From JBFMAI01 sp040755725 (GTDB lineage Bacteria > Planctomycetota > Phycisphaerae > UBA1845 > Fen-1342), in contig JBFMAI010000039.1 in NCBI GenBank assembly GCA_040755725.1, forward strand, positions 209,563 to 273,562: a DNA stretch of 64,000 bases, in the 5' to 3' direction. The translations under genes and the position numbers were made by a program. The notes beneath the pieces were generated by a model. It ran no database searches. It was not told the origin of the DNA and saw only the letters and a list, made by a program, of their open reading frames with translations. Shown in pieces: positions 16,410 through 25,760 of this stretch (positions are counted from its first letter, which is position 1; each line of letters opens with the position of its first letter).

Positions 16410-19400
16410 GTGAACCTGATCCGCCTGTGTTTGCACCGCCCGGTGGGGGTGTCCGTCGGCGTGCTGCTGGTCGTCCTGTTCGGACTGCTGTCGCTGTTCG
16501 CCATCCCCGTGCAGCTCACGCCCAACGTGGACACGCCGATTATCTCGGTCCAGACGCGGTGGCTGGGGGCCAATCCGCAGGAGATGGAGCGGGAGGTCAT
16601 CGACCGGCAGGAGGAGATGCTCCGCAGCGTGAAGGGGCTGCGGAAGATGACCAGCGAGTCGCGCGACAACCGCGGGACGATCCGGCTGGAGTTCTATCCC
16701 GACGTCAATAAAGAGACCGCGCTGCGCGACGTGACCGACAAACTGCGGCAGGTCTCCGGTTACCCGCTGGAGGTCGATCAGCCGACGGTGCAGGCCGCCG
16801 ACGCCGCCGCCGAGACACCCATCGCCTGGCTCGTCCTCTACGCCAAGGACCCGGACGAGGAGGAGCAGGTCCGCGAACTGGAGGATTTCGCGGAGGACTA
16901 CATCAAGCCTTATCTCGATCGCGTCCCGGGCGTCGCGGAGGTGGACATTTACGGCGGCAAGAAGCGGGAGATGCAGGTGCGGGTCGAGGCGGGGGCCCTC
17001 GCCGCTCGCGGCCTGACGGTCCGCGACGTGGTCACCGCGTTGCGCGGCCAGAATACAAACGTCTCCGCCGGCGCCCGCGCCCAAGGCAAACGCGACTACA
17101 CCGTCCGCACCGTCGGCCAGTACGCCTCCGCCGAGGAAATCCTCGACACGGTGATCGCCTACACCCCCGGCGGCCCGGTGTACGTGCGCGACGTGGCCGA
17201 AGTCGAGCTGAGCTTCCGGCGGCCGATTTCCTTCGTCCGCGCCCGGGGGAGGTGGGTGCTGTCGTTGCCGGTGCGGCGGGAAGTGGGCGCGAACGTCATC
17301 ACGGTCATGGAGGGGATCAAGGACGCGGTGCGGCGGGCGAACGACGAGGTGCTGCGGGCCCGCGGCCTCGAGCTGGAGCTGACGCAGGTCTACGACGAGA
17401 CGGTCTACATTCACCAGTCGATCGCGATGGTGCAATGGAACATCGTGATCGGCGGGGCGCTGGCGACGGCGGTGCTGCTCCTGTTCCTGCGGGATTGGCG
17501 GGCGACCCTCGTCGTCGCGCTGGCGATTCCCGTCACGGTCATCGGGACGTTCGTCGCCGTCGTGGCCTTCGGCCGCACGCTCAACGTGATCTCGCTGGCG
17601 GGCATGGCTTTCGCCGTCGGCATGGTCGTCGACAACGCCGTCGTCGTGCTGGAGAACATCTACCGGCACCGGCAGATGGGCCAGGCGACCTTCCAGGCAG
17701 CGATGGACGGCGCGAACGAGGTCTGGGGCGCCGTCCTGGCCAGCACGCTGACGACGATGGCCGTCTTCATCCCGGTCATTTTCGTCCGCGAGGAGGCCGG
17801 GCAGCTTTTCCGCGACATCAGCATCGCCATCGCCACCGCCGTCGGCCTGTCGCTGATCGTCTCGGTCACGGTGATCCCGACGCTGGCGGCGCGGCTGCTG
17901 GGCGTCCGTCAACCGCGGGACATCCCCGCCAGCGAGCGGCACCCGACGGGCCGCGTGGCGGCGGCCGTGGCGATGCTCGTCGAGCGCGTGAATCTCCGAC
18001 CGCGGTTCCGCCTGGCGCTGATCGTGCTAATGGCCGGCGGCGCGCTCGGGCTGGCCCGCCTGTTGATACCTGACGCGACGTACCTCCCGTCGGGCAATCG
18101 CAATCTCGTCTTCGGTTTCCTGCTGACGCCCCCGGGGTACACGCTCGCCGAGTTCGAACGCATCGCCCGGACCATCGAGAACGGCATTCACGCTTATTGG
18201 GAAGTCGAGCCGGGCTCGGAAGAACAACGGCAGCTCGACGCCGCCTGGCGCGAACAGACACAGCGGATGATTGACGCCCACGCGATCCCCGACCTCGCCC
18301 AGGGCGACGGCAAGCGGCTCTCGTGGCTCGAACGCGACCGCATCCGTCGCGAGTGGCTCACCCCCCCGCCGCTGATCGACCACTTCTTCCTGGTGTCGTT
18401 CAACGGCGGCTGCTTCATGGGGGCCTCCAGCCGCGATCCGAAGCGCGTCAAGCCCCTGGTCCGTTTGTTGCAGCGGGCCGCCGGCGGCATCCCGGGCGTC
18501 TTCCCCATGTTCTTCCAGACACAGCTCTTTACGTTCGGCGGCGGCAACACGGCGGACATCCAGATTCGCGGCGACAATCTCGACCAGGTCATCGCCGCCG
18601 CCACCGCCATGTACACGGAGTGCAACACGGCCTTCGGCCAGCCGCGCCCCTCCCCGACCAACTTCAACCTCGGCCGGCCCGAGCTCCAGGTCGTCCCGGA
18701 CCGCGAGCGCGCCGCGGACCTCGGTCTGACCGCCGCCGATGTCGGGCAGATCGTGGAGGCGACGGTCGACGGCGTGTACGTGGGCGACTACCGGCTGGCG
18801 GGCGGCGACACGATCGACTTGCGGCTGTTGATCCAGGGACAACTCGGCGAACCCACCCAGAAGATCGGCCAGGTGCCGATCTACACGCCCGTCGGCGGGA
18901 TCGTCCCCCTCTCGGCCGCCGTCCGGCTGATTGACACCACCGCGCTCGAACAGATCAACCACGTCGAGCGCCAGCGAGCCGTCACGCTCACCGTCAACCC
19001 GCCCGAGGCGCTGGCCCTCGAAGCCGTGATCCGCCAGATCAAAGAGGAAATCGAGCCCAAACTGCGGCAGGAGGGGCGGATCGCGCCCGGCGTCCTCGTC
19101 AGCCTCACCGGTAACGCCGACAAGCTCGTGGCGGCCCGCAACGCGATGGTCGGCGAGTGGCGCGGGTTCACGCTTCAGACCGCGGCCAATATCGTCGGCA
19201 GCCGCTTCTTCCTCTCCGTCATCATCGTGTACCTGTTGATGGCGGCGTTGTACGAGAGTTGGATCTACCCCTTCGTCATCATGTTCAGTGTACCCCTGGC
19301 GGTGTTTGGCGGGTTCCTGGGGCTCTCGATCGCGCACTGGGGCACACTGCTCAGCAGCGAGCAACCCGTCCAGCAACTGGATGTGCTCACGTTCTTAGGA

Positions 19401-19772
19401 TTCGTCATCCTCGTCGGCATCGTGGTCAACAACGCGATTCTGCTCGTGGACCAGTCGCTCCAGAATCTCCGGCTGCACGGCCTGCGGCCGGTCGCGGCCG
19501 TGCGCGAGGCGGCCCGCGTCCGCGTGCGGCCGGTCCTGATGACCAGCCTGACGACGATCTTCGGGCAGATTCCACTGGCGTTGTTTCCGGGAGCCGGCAG
19601 CGAGCTGTACCGCGGGCTGGCCGCGGTCATGGTCGGGGGGCTGCTAGTCGCCACCTTGGGCACGCTTATTCTGGTGCCCAGCGTGCTCGGCCTGGTGCTG
19701 GACCTCCGCGAGCGCATCGCACGCGTCTTCGGCGGCACCGCGGCCCCCATGCCCGAGCCGCACGACCGCTGA
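16410..19772 (+). CDS. RND family efflux transporter permease
   Basis: A 1120-residue inner-membrane proton-driven efflux pump of the AcrB/HAE1 type. The N-terminal helix and porter start are typical (LFAIPVQLTPNVDTPIISV). TM4 reads GMAFAVGMVVDNAVVVLEN: the first of the two proton-relay Asp residues is present but the second is Asn, a variant seen in many AcrB-like pumps outside the enterobacteria. The second membrane half has IVVNNAILLVDQSL and VLMTSLTTIFGQIPLALFPG. There is an unusually charged stretch around residues 590-650 (EEQRQLDAAWREQTQRMID). The GTG start has GGAG about 10 bp upstream. Transport substrate unknown. Confidence 0.94.
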   Translation: MNLIRLCLHRPVGVSVGVLLVVLFGLLSLFAIPVQLTPNVDTPIISVQTRWLGANPQEMEREVIDRQEEMLRSVKGLRKMTSESRDNRGTIRLEFYPDVNKETALRDVTDKLRQVSGYPLEVDQPTVQAADAAAETPIAWLVLYAKDPDEEEQVRELEDFAEDYIKPYLDRVPGVAEVDIYGGKKREMQVRVEAGALAARGLTVRDVVTALRGQNTNVSAGARAQGKRDYTVRTVGQYASAEEILDTVIAYTPGGPVYVRDVAEVELSFRRPISFVRARGRWVLSLPVRREVGANVITVMEGIKDAVRRANDEVLRARGLELELTQVYDETVYIHQSIAMVQWNIVIGGALATAVLLLFLRDWRATLVVALAIPVTVIGTFVAVVAFGRTLNVISLAGMAFAVGMVVDNAVVVLENIYRHRQMGQATFQAAMDGANEVWGAVLASTLTTMAVFIPVIFVREEAGQLFRDISIAIATAVGLSLIVSVTVIPTLAARLLGVRQPRDIPASERHPTGRVAAAVAMLVERVNLRPRFRLALIVLMAGGALGLARLLIPDATYLPSGNRNLVFGFLLTPPGYTLAEFERIARTIENGIHAYWEVEPGSEEQRQLDAAWREQTQRMIDAHAIPDLAQGDGKRLSWLERDRIRREWLTPPPLIDHFFLVSFNGGCFMGASSRDPKRVKPLVRLLQRAAGGIPGVFPMFFQTQLFTFGGGNTADIQIRGDNLDQVIAAATAMYTECNTAFGQPRPSPTNFNLGRPELQVVPDRERAADLGLTAADVGQIVEATVDGVYVGDYRLAGGDTIDLRLLIQGQLGEPTQKIGQVPIYTPVGGIVPLSAAVRLIDTTALEQINHVERQRAVTLTVNPPEALALEAVIRQIKEEIEPKLRQEGRIAPGVLVSLTGNADKLVAARNAMVGEWRGFTLQTAANIVGSRFFLSVIIVYLLMAALYESWIYPFVIMFSVPLAVFGGFLGLSIAHWGTLLSSEQPVQQLDVLTFLGFVILVGIVVNNAILLVDQSLQNLRLHGLRPVAAVREAARVRVRPVLMTSLTTIFGQIPLALFPGAGSELYRGLAAVMVGGLLVATLGTLILVPSVLGLVLDLRERIARVFGGTAAPMPEPHDR

Positions 19773-19828
19773 CGCCGATCCGCATATACTTCGCGGCATG
19801 AGCGGCGACAACGTGGAGCATTACCCTG

Positions 19829-19988
19829 GCCGGTACGGAGCCCGGCCGCTACAGCCGGTGGCACAGGCGTCCCGCCTGTGGTCCGACGGCCAGTACGGGG
19901 CCCGGCCGCCACAAGCAGGCGAGACGCCCGCACTCCCCAGTAGCGCCGGACCGGAGCCTGCCCGCCGTGGCGGGAGCCCGGCGCCGCG
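19829..19988. repeat. Composite palindromic repeat family C, copy 1
   Basis: A 160-bp GC-rich array of short inverted units (GGAGCCCGGCCGCTACAG, GGGGCCCGGCCGCCACAAG, TAGCGCCGGACCGGAGCC, TGCCCGCCGTGGCGGGAG). A shorter relative lies at 31169-31282. The element ends next to the proposed start of the glycosyltransferase gene and seems to supply its GGAGG Shine-Dalgarno. Confidence 0.75.
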
Positions 19989-19995
19989 GAGGCCC

Positions 19996-21198
19996 ATGCA
20001 AGACAGGAGAGCGATAGCCCACCCCGGGGCCGCGTCGCCGCGGCGGATCCTCATCATCAAACCGAGCTCCCTCGGCGACATCGTTCACGCGCTACCCGTG
20101 TTGGTCTTGCTGAGGGAAACGTGGCCGCAGGCGTGCATTGCCTGGCTGGCCGGCACCGCCTTCGCCCCCCTGCTCGACGGCCACCCCCTACTCGACGAGG
20201 TGATCGTCTTTGATCGCCGACGTTTCGGCCGCCTCCTGCAAAGTCGGCGCATCCTGGCGGACTTTGTGTGTTTCGTGTGGCGGCTGCGCCGCCGCCGGTT
20301 CGACCTGGTGATCGACTTGCAGGGCCTGGTGCGCAGCGGCTTTCTCGCCTGGGCGAGCGGAGCCCGGCGGCGAATCGGTTTCGCCGAGGCCCGCGAGCTG
20401 GCCCCGCTGTTCTATTCCCAGCGCGTCGCCTGCCCGCCCGACGCCACCCACGCCGTGGACAAGAACTGGCACTTGGCCGGCGCGCTGGTGCGCCGCGACG
20501 GCGCGTCAGGGGGTCCGAGCGGCGACCGTGAGGGAGCGGTTCGGGACCACCCTGACCCCCGCTGGAAGCCGGATACAGGCGCGCGGCCACCACCCCGCTT
20601 TCCGCTGGGCCTTCGTAGTGGGGAACTCGCCGCCGCGAGGCGACTGCTCGCGGAGGCCGCCGGGCGCCCACTCGACACGTTCATCGCGCTGCTGCCCGGC
20701 GCCCGCTGGGAATCGAAACGCTGGCCGGCGGACCGTTTCGCCACTCTGATTGGCCGCCTGCACGCGGAGGGTCTGCCGCCGGTCGTGCTGCTAGGCGGGC
20801 CGGATGATCGGACGTTGGCGGAGCAAATCGCGTCCGCGTGCGCCGCGCCCGTGACCAACCTCGTGGGGCGGTCCACGCTGCGCGAACTCAGCGCCCTGCT
20901 CGCGCTGTCCACTCTCGTAATCTGCCAGGACTCGGGGCCGATGCACATCGCCGCCGCCCTGGACAAGCCGCTCGTGGCGCTCTTTGGCCCGACCAGCCCG
21001 GCCCGGACGGGGCCGTATTCGCCGGCGGCCCGCGTCATCTCGCTCCCGCTCGAATGTGCCCCGTGTTATCGGCGCCAGTGCCCGCTGGGCCACCACGCCT
21101 GCCTGAAACGGCTGGAAATCGACGCCGTACTCGCCGCAGTCCGGGAGCGGTGGAACACGGCGGACCGGTCCGCTCCCGTCGCATCGGCATTGGTCTGA
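19996..21198 (+). CDS. Glycosyltransferase family 9 (heptosyltransferase-like)
   Basis: A 400-residue GT-B enzyme related to LPS heptosyltransferases (WaaC/WaaF). The N-terminal motif is RILIIKPSSLGDIVHALPVL. The donor-binding C-terminal half has ALLPGARWESKRWPADRFA, VVLLGGPDDRTLAEQI, ICQDSGPMHIAAALDKPLVALFGPT and the Cys-rich ending ECAPCYRRQCPLG typical of the family. The frame is open back to 19798, but that part translates a repeat array; the ATG at 19996 has GGAGG 5 bp upstream. Another palindromic element is embedded in frame at about residues 170-187, just before the linker into the C-terminal domain. Probable role: outer-membrane core sugar transfer. Confidence 0.88.
   Translation: MQDRRAIAHPGAASPRRILIIKPSSLGDIVHALPVLVLLRETWPQACIAWLAGTAFAPLLDGHPLLDEVIVFDRRRFGRLLQSRRILADFVCFVWRLRRRRFDLVIDLQGLVRSGFLAWASGARRRIGFAEARELAPLFYSQRVACPPDATHAVDKNWHLAGALVRRDGASGGPSGDREGAVRDHPDPRWKPDTGARPPPRFPLGLRSGELAAARRLLAEAAGRPLDTFIALLPGARWESKRWPADRFATLIGRLHAEGLPPVVLLGGPDDRTLAEQIASACAAPVTNLVGRSTLRELSALLALSTLVICQDSGPMHIAAALDKPLVALFGPTSPARTGPYSPAARVISLPLECAPCYRRQCPLGHHACLKRLEIDAVLAAVRERWNTADRSAPVASALV
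20505..20556. repeat. Palindromic repeat inside the glycosyltransferase 9 gene
   Basis: The ends read GTCAGGGGGTCC and GGGACCACCCTGAC, nearly perfect inverted repeats flanking a GC-rich core (GAGCGGCGACCGTGAGGGAG). The element is read through without a stop and encodes a Gly/Asp/Arg-rich stretch that does not look like the surrounding enzyme. Confidence 0.65.
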
Positions 21199-21317
21199 AC
21201 CGACTGCCGCGCCCGATCTCAAGTCAAGCCTTCCCCGCGAACAGCCGACCCGATAAGCGAGGCGGGAAGTCGCCGTTGTCGGCCGACCGGTCGGCCCGCG
21301 GCCTTTGGAGCCCGACT

Positions 21318-22853
21318 ATGCGTGCTGATCTCCTGCGCCCGTCCCGTGCCCTCTGGCCCACTGCGCTGCTCATCGCCGGCCTGGCCAGTTGCGCACCGGA
21401 GTACCGCTGGTGCCTGTTCGACGGACACTGCGGCAACGGCACCGTCGCCGGCAGCGTCTTCACCACCGATCGCACCACCGGCAGCTTCACCGCCGTGCTC
21501 CTTCAGGGTCGGACGTTCATCGAGGGGCGCGTGGTCAACACGGTCACGTACCTGCCCAGCGACATGACCCGCCGGCCGATCCTGATCGACTTCAACAACG
21601 ACGGCCGGGTCGACCCCGTCGTCGGGTACAACCAGCGGAAGTACGGCATCATCCAGATTCTGCTCAGCTACGGGGAGCCCGGCACGGTGCAGTACGCCAG
21701 CCTGACGCTGGACGGCGGCGCGAACCCCTGGTCGTACATGGAGGACGTCGCCGTCGGTGACATCGACGGCGACGGGTGCCTGGACATCATCGCCGCCACC
21801 CGTGACGGCATCGTCTACATGCACCACCCGTCCGACCCGCGGCGGACCCACGTGCTGCCGGAGTGGGGGCAGCCCGAGGGCGATCTGGAGCTCATCGACC
21901 AGACGACGGAGCTCCTCACCAACGACGAGCTGACCGCGATCCTGGCCCAGGCCCTGGGCCCCGGCGCGAACCTGGACAACTACGTCATCACGGTGGAACA
22001 GGGTTACACCCGCGTCGAGATCGCCGACTTCGACAACGACGGCGACAACGACATCGCCGCCGCCCGACGACTCAAGGTCAGCCTGGAACCGAAGCCCGAC
22101 ACGCCGGTGGAGCCCCTGGAAATCGTGGCCGGCTCGATCCAGGTGTTGCTCAACCCCGGCCGGGCCGTGGACGGCCAGGGCTGGACCGCCCTCGTCGTCG
22201 GTCAGCACGAACGGCACAACGTGCTCGACCGCGAAGGCGCCCGCGACTTGCGGGCCTACGACCTGGACGGCGACGGCGACCTCGACCTGATCTCCACCGC
22301 GGCCGATGACCAGAACGTGCAGGTCGCCTGGTTCGAGAACCCCCGCGGCCCCGGGGCCCTCGATCCGGCCGAAGTCTGGCCCCAGCACCGCATCGGCAGC
22401 GTGCGGGGGGCCTATACCATCGACGTGGCGGACGTCACCGGCGACGGCCGCGTGGACGTCATCGCCACCAGCCCCGAGCAAATGCAACTGGTCGTCTTCG
22501 TACAGCCCGAGTCGGTGGCGGACCGCGGCTACGACTGGTACACGGCGCCCATCGTCAACTTCGAGTCCTTCGAGCCCCGCTCGGTCCGCGCGATCGACGT
22601 GGACAACGATGGCGTCCTCGAACTCGTCGTGGGGGGCACCGGCGGCGCGGTCCGCTACTACGAGCCCGGTTTGTCGCCCTTCGACGAGTGGGGCGGTCAT
22701 ATCGTGGTGACCTTCGACCCGCCGGGCGACGTCGGGTTGCTGGGCTACGGCGACGTGGACGGCGACGGCGACATCGACCTGGTGACCGTCATCGACGCCG
22801 ACGACGTCAATGCGAATCGTGTGACCTGGGTACGCAACGAGATTATTCGGTGA
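21318..22853 (+). CDS. FG-GAP/VCBS-repeat lipoprotein
   Basis: A 511-residue predicted lipoprotein (signal ending LIAGLASC). At least seven Ca-binding beta-propeller blades are visible by their D-x-D-x-D-G-x-x-D motif: FNNDGRVDPVVGY, DIDGDGCLDIIAA, DFDNDGDNDIAAA, DLDGDGDLDLIST, DVTGDGRVDVIAT, DVDNDGVLELVVGG and DVDGDGDIDLVTV. Such propellers bind ligands or other surface proteins; the partner is unknown. The ATG has TGGAG 7 bp upstream. The next gene starts 32 bp downstream on the same strand, so the two surface proteins may be co-expressed. Confidence 0.87.
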   Translation: MRADLLRPSRALWPTALLIAGLASCAPEYRWCLFDGHCGNGTVAGSVFTTDRTTGSFTAVLLQGRTFIEGRVVNTVTYLPSDMTRRPILIDFNNDGRVDPVVGYNQRKYGIIQILLSYGEPGTVQYASLTLDGGANPWSYMEDVAVGDIDGDGCLDIIAATRDGIVYMHHPSDPRRTHVLPEWGQPEGDLELIDQTTELLTNDELTAILAQALGPGANLDNYVITVEQGYTRVEIADFDNDGDNDIAAARRLKVSLEPKPDTPVEPLEIVAGSIQVLLNPGRAVDGQGWTALVVGQHERHNVLDREGARDLRAYDLDGDGDLDLISTAADDQNVQVAWFENPRGPGALDPAEVWPQHRIGSVRGAYTIDVADVTGDGRVDVIATSPEQMQLVVFVQPESVADRGYDWYTAPIVNFESFEPRSVRAIDVDNDGVLELVVGGTGGAVRYYEPGLSPFDEWGGHIVVTFDPPGDVGLLGYGDVDGDGDIDLVTVIDADDVNANRVTWVRNEIIR

Positions 22854-22885
22854 CCGGGGCGCGGCCCCCCACGGAGAATACGCCC

Positions 22886-24469
22886 ATGATCCGTCGCTCC
22901 ACTGTCCTTGGCCCGCGGCGGTTGCGACCGGCTTCGACGCTCCTCGCGGCCCTCGTGCTGGTCGGCGCGGCCCGCGCCCAGAGCGGGCTGGTGCTACGTT
23001 ACCAGTTGCTCGAACTCAAGGGCGGCGAGACCGGCTCGACCCGGGCTTACGCCATCAACAACACCGGCCAGGTGGTCGGGTACATCGAGGTGGGCGGCAA
23101 AAAGCACTCGGCGCACTGGCACAACCGCGTCACCACCGACCTGCACGGCACGGTCCACTACGACCTCCAGCACCCCTACCCCCTGTTCAATCAGGATTAC
23201 AGCGAGGCCTTCGACATCTCGGACGCCGACCAGGTGATCGGCACCGCCCGCATCAGCATCGACTGCCCGCCCGACATCCTCATCACCAACGCCTTCATCG
23301 TCCGCCCCGCCGTCTTGACCGACCTGGCGACGCCTTACCCCGGCGACGCCCTGACCAACCTGCGGACGTTTGGCAACCCGTGCGACACGGCCTATGACAG
23401 CGCCGCGACGGGCGTGAGCAACAGCAACATCGTCGTCGGGTGGGCCGACCGCTCCGACGGCGTCACGCACGCCTTCCTGGTGCGGCCGATCGGCGGCCAG
23501 TTCTTCACCGATCAGAACGTCGATCTCGTCAACGACCTGATGATCGATCTCGGCACGCTCCAGGCGTCCGACCCCGTGAGCAGCGCCACGGCCGTAAACG
23601 ACGACGGCGAGGTCACCGGTTATTCCTACACCACCGTCGGCGGCCGGGCGGCGTACCGCGCGTTCCTGCTCACCCCGCTCGACAACAACAACGACGGCGT
23701 GCCCGACCAGTGGTTCGTGGACGGCGGCGACGGCGCCAACGCCCTGATGATCGACCTCGGCACACTCGGCGGCTCCAATAGCTGGGGGCGGGCCATCAGC
23801 AACAGCGGGGTGATCGTGGGCGAGTCCGACCTCGACATGCCCACCGGCGAGCACTACACCCGCGCGTTCCGCTGGGCCAACGGGATCATGACCGACCTCG
23901 GCACCCTCCGCGACGACCCCAATCACGGCTTCAGCTCCGCGTCGGGCATTAACGACGACGGCGTCATCGTGGGCTGGGCCGAGAACGAGGCCCGCGAACG
24001 CCGGGCGTTCATCTGGCAACGCGGCCGCATGAAGGACTTGAACGAGCTCCTGTACCTGAAGACCGAGTCCGGTTCGACCGTCACTCCGTCGATCACCCTG
24101 ACCGAGGCCCGCGACATCAATGACGACGGCCTCATCGTGGGCTGGGGCAGCGTCAAGGGCACCCAGGGCGCCACGACCCGCGGTTTCCTGCTCATCCCCA
24201 CCTGGCTCGATCCGGCGGAACTCGAGGAAGACGAGAACAGCAGCCCCGGCGGGACCGACGGAACCGGGGGCAACTACAACGGCATCCCGGTCTTCGGGCC
24301 GCCCACGACGCCCGACAGCGGCGAGCCGAATCAGCCGAGCACGCCCACGACCCCGGGCTCGTCTTTCATGGGGCTGTGCGGCAGCGGCACGTTGACGGTG
24401 CTGCCGCTGACGATACTGGGTCTGTGTGGCCTGCGCTCCACCAGGCGGCATCGAACCCTCCGTTGCTAG
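22886..24469 (+). CDS. Exported HAF-repeat protein with C-terminal membrane/sorting segment
   Basis: A 527-residue secreted protein. Residues 1-30 are a signal peptide (STLLAALVLVGAARAQ). The body has HAF-type repeats marked by MIDLGTLGGSNSWGRAIS, MTDLGTLRDD, AINNTGQVVGY, GINDDGVIVGWAEN and DINDDGLIVGWG. After a Pro/Thr/Gly-rich linker the C terminus has Cys-Gly, a short hydrophobic helix (LTVLPLTILGLCGLRS) and an Arg-rich end, like a CTERM-type sorting tail. ATG at 22886 has GGAG about 10 bp upstream. HAF proteins are generally extracellular; function is unknown. Confidence 0.85.
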   Translation: MIRRSTVLGPRRLRPASTLLAALVLVGAARAQSGLVLRYQLLELKGGETGSTRAYAINNTGQVVGYIEVGGKKHSAHWHNRVTTDLHGTVHYDLQHPYPLFNQDYSEAFDISDADQVIGTARISIDCPPDILITNAFIVRPAVLTDLATPYPGDALTNLRTFGNPCDTAYDSAATGVSNSNIVVGWADRSDGVTHAFLVRPIGGQFFTDQNVDLVNDLMIDLGTLQASDPVSSATAVNDDGEVTGYSYTTVGGRAAYRAFLLTPLDNNNDGVPDQWFVDGGDGANALMIDLGTLGGSNSWGRAISNSGVIVGESDLDMPTGEHYTRAFRWANGIMTDLGTLRDDPNHGFSSASGINDDGVIVGWAENEARERRAFIWQRGRMKDLNELLYLKTESGSTVTPSITLTEARDINDDGLIVGWGSVKGTQGATTRGFLLIPTWLDPAELEEDENSSPGGTDGTGGNYNGIPVFGPPTTPDSGEPNQPSTPTTPGSSFMGLCGSGTLTVLPLTILGLCGLRSTRRHRTLRC

Positions 24470-24508
24470 GCTCGGCCCCAGTTCCTCCGTGACCTTTCGG
24501 AGCGCGAC

Positions 24509-24560
24509 GGAGGGCGAAGCTCCTGCTGAGCCGCGGCTCGCCGGAAGGCTCGCCCTCCCC
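24509..24560. repeat. Palindromic repeat family A, copy 3
   Basis: A 52-bp element between two convergent genes: GGAGGGCGAAGCTCC, TGAGCCGCGGCTCGCCGG, AAGGCTCGCCCTCCCC. In one frame it reads GEAPAEPRLAGRLALP, the peptide typical of this repeat when mis-annotated as coding. It could form a stem at the 3' ends of both transcripts. Confidence 0.85.
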
Positions 24561-24586
24561 AGGTGCGCCGCTGTCGCGGCGCTGCT

Positions 24587-25717
24587 TCACCCGCCGGTCG
24601 GCCCCGGCGCGCCGGGGTCCCGCGGCAGGAATGCGGAGACATCCAGCCCGCTGGCCGCCTCGGAGTAACGCCGGGCGAAATCGGCCAGCGTCGCGGGGGT
24701 CACCAACTCGGAGGGGATGATCCGCGGGGCCCCCTGGCCATGGCGCAGCAGCGCGTCCGTCGCGGCCTCGACCGCCGCATAGCCGATGTCACCATCGAGC
24801 GGCCCCACCAGGGCGACCGCCTGCCCGTCGCCACCGGGCCGTCCCAGCCGTGACCACAGCACGGGGACCGCGGACAGCGTGGCGAAGCGGAAATCCGGGC
24901 TCACCTCGCGGACGTCGTGCTCCCACCCCGCCGGAGGACGCAGCCATAGGTTCGCGTCGAGCGTGATCACGAGCCCCACCCGCGGGTAGCGTTTCAGCAG
25001 GTCGGTCAGGACACGGTCACCCTGCCCGCCGGCGTCCGCGGCGCTGCCCTCCGCGAGCAACTTCATGTCGAACTGCCGGTGGGCCTTCTCCATGAAGCGC
25101 TGGTAGCAACGCGTCGCCAGCGTTCCGGTGCCGGCCGCGTGAACCAGCAGGTAGCTTTGTCGACCGGCGGCGATGCGCTCCAGATTGTCGCCGAGCAGTT
25201 CGGCGGCGGCCGGCAGGTCCGTCCCCACGTGTGCCGCGACGCGCGGGTCGTTCAGCTCCTGCCCCACCGTCACGATCAGCACGCGCTCACGGGCGATCCG
25301 ATCGACCGCCGGTTGCCACCGCGGCGGTTCGTCCACGCACAAGCAGATGACGCCCGGCTTAAGCTCCAACGCCTGCTCCACGGTGGCCAGCAACGCCGCG
25401 GGCGTCGTGTCCGGCGGCGCCGGGCAGTGGACCCGCAGGATCGGCAGTCGGGCGGCATAGCGCTGGGCGCCGCCGCGAATTCCGGGCCATTGGGGGTCGG
25501 TTTCGCTCGGTCCGATCACCACGATAACCGCCCCCCGCACGTCTTGGGCCGCCTCCCCGACCGACCGGGCGTCCTGCTCGCACCCCACCGTGGTCCCGAG
25601 GATACCCAGGCAAGCCAGCGCCAGCCCTAGACGTGGCCGACCGAGCGCCCGGCCGCCCCCGCCGGCGTTGGCGCCCTCTCCACCCCTGGCCGATGATGGT
25701 ATAATGGATAAGGTCAT
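24587..25717 (-). CDS. Periplasmic sugar-binding-like lipoprotein (type 1 periplasmic binding fold)
   Basis: A 376-residue exported protein. I chose the ATG at 25717: it begins a basic region followed by a hydrophobic segment and lipobox (ACLGILGTTVGC). The open frame upstream overlaps the divergent gene. The mature part has the alternating strands and helices of the Peripla_BP_4 class (GAVIVVIGPSETDPQWPG, CPAPPDTTPAALLATVEQAL, GVICLCVDEP, AAHVGTDLPAAAELLGDNL, YLLVHAAGTGTLATRCYQRF, VGLVITLDANL). It should bind a sugar or signal molecule. No ABC permease or ATPase gene is nearby, so it is an orphan that may work as a sensor. Confidence 0.8.
   Translation of the reverse strand: MTLSIIPSSARGGEGANAGGGGRALGRPRLGLALACLGILGTTVGCEQDARSVGEAAQDVRGAVIVVIGPSETDPQWPGIRGGAQRYAARLPILRVHCPAPPDTTPAALLATVEQALELKPGVICLCVDEPPRWQPAVDRIARERVLIVTVGQELNDPRVAAHVGTDLPAAAELLGDNLERIAAGRQSYLLVHAAGTGTLATRCYQRFMEKAHRQFDMKLLAEGSAADAGGQGDRVLTDLLKRYPRVGLVITLDANLWLRPPAGWEHDVREVSPDFRFATLSAVPVLWSRLGRPGGDGQAVALVGPLDGDIGYAAVEAATDALLRHGQGAPRIIPSELVTPATLADFARRYSEAASGLDVSAFLPRDPGAPGPTGG
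25700..25705 (+). promoter_or_regulatory. Possible -10 element (TATAAT)
   Basis: A perfect TATAAT lies 55 bp upstream of the start at 25761, in an otherwise GC-rich stretch that also codes for the first residues of the divergent lipoprotein. No good -35 lies 16-18 bp upstream, so this is only a candidate. Confidence 0.3.
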
Positions 25718-25760
25718 CGTTGTGAGACTATAGTCCCTCAGGCCCATGAGAGGTATTGGC

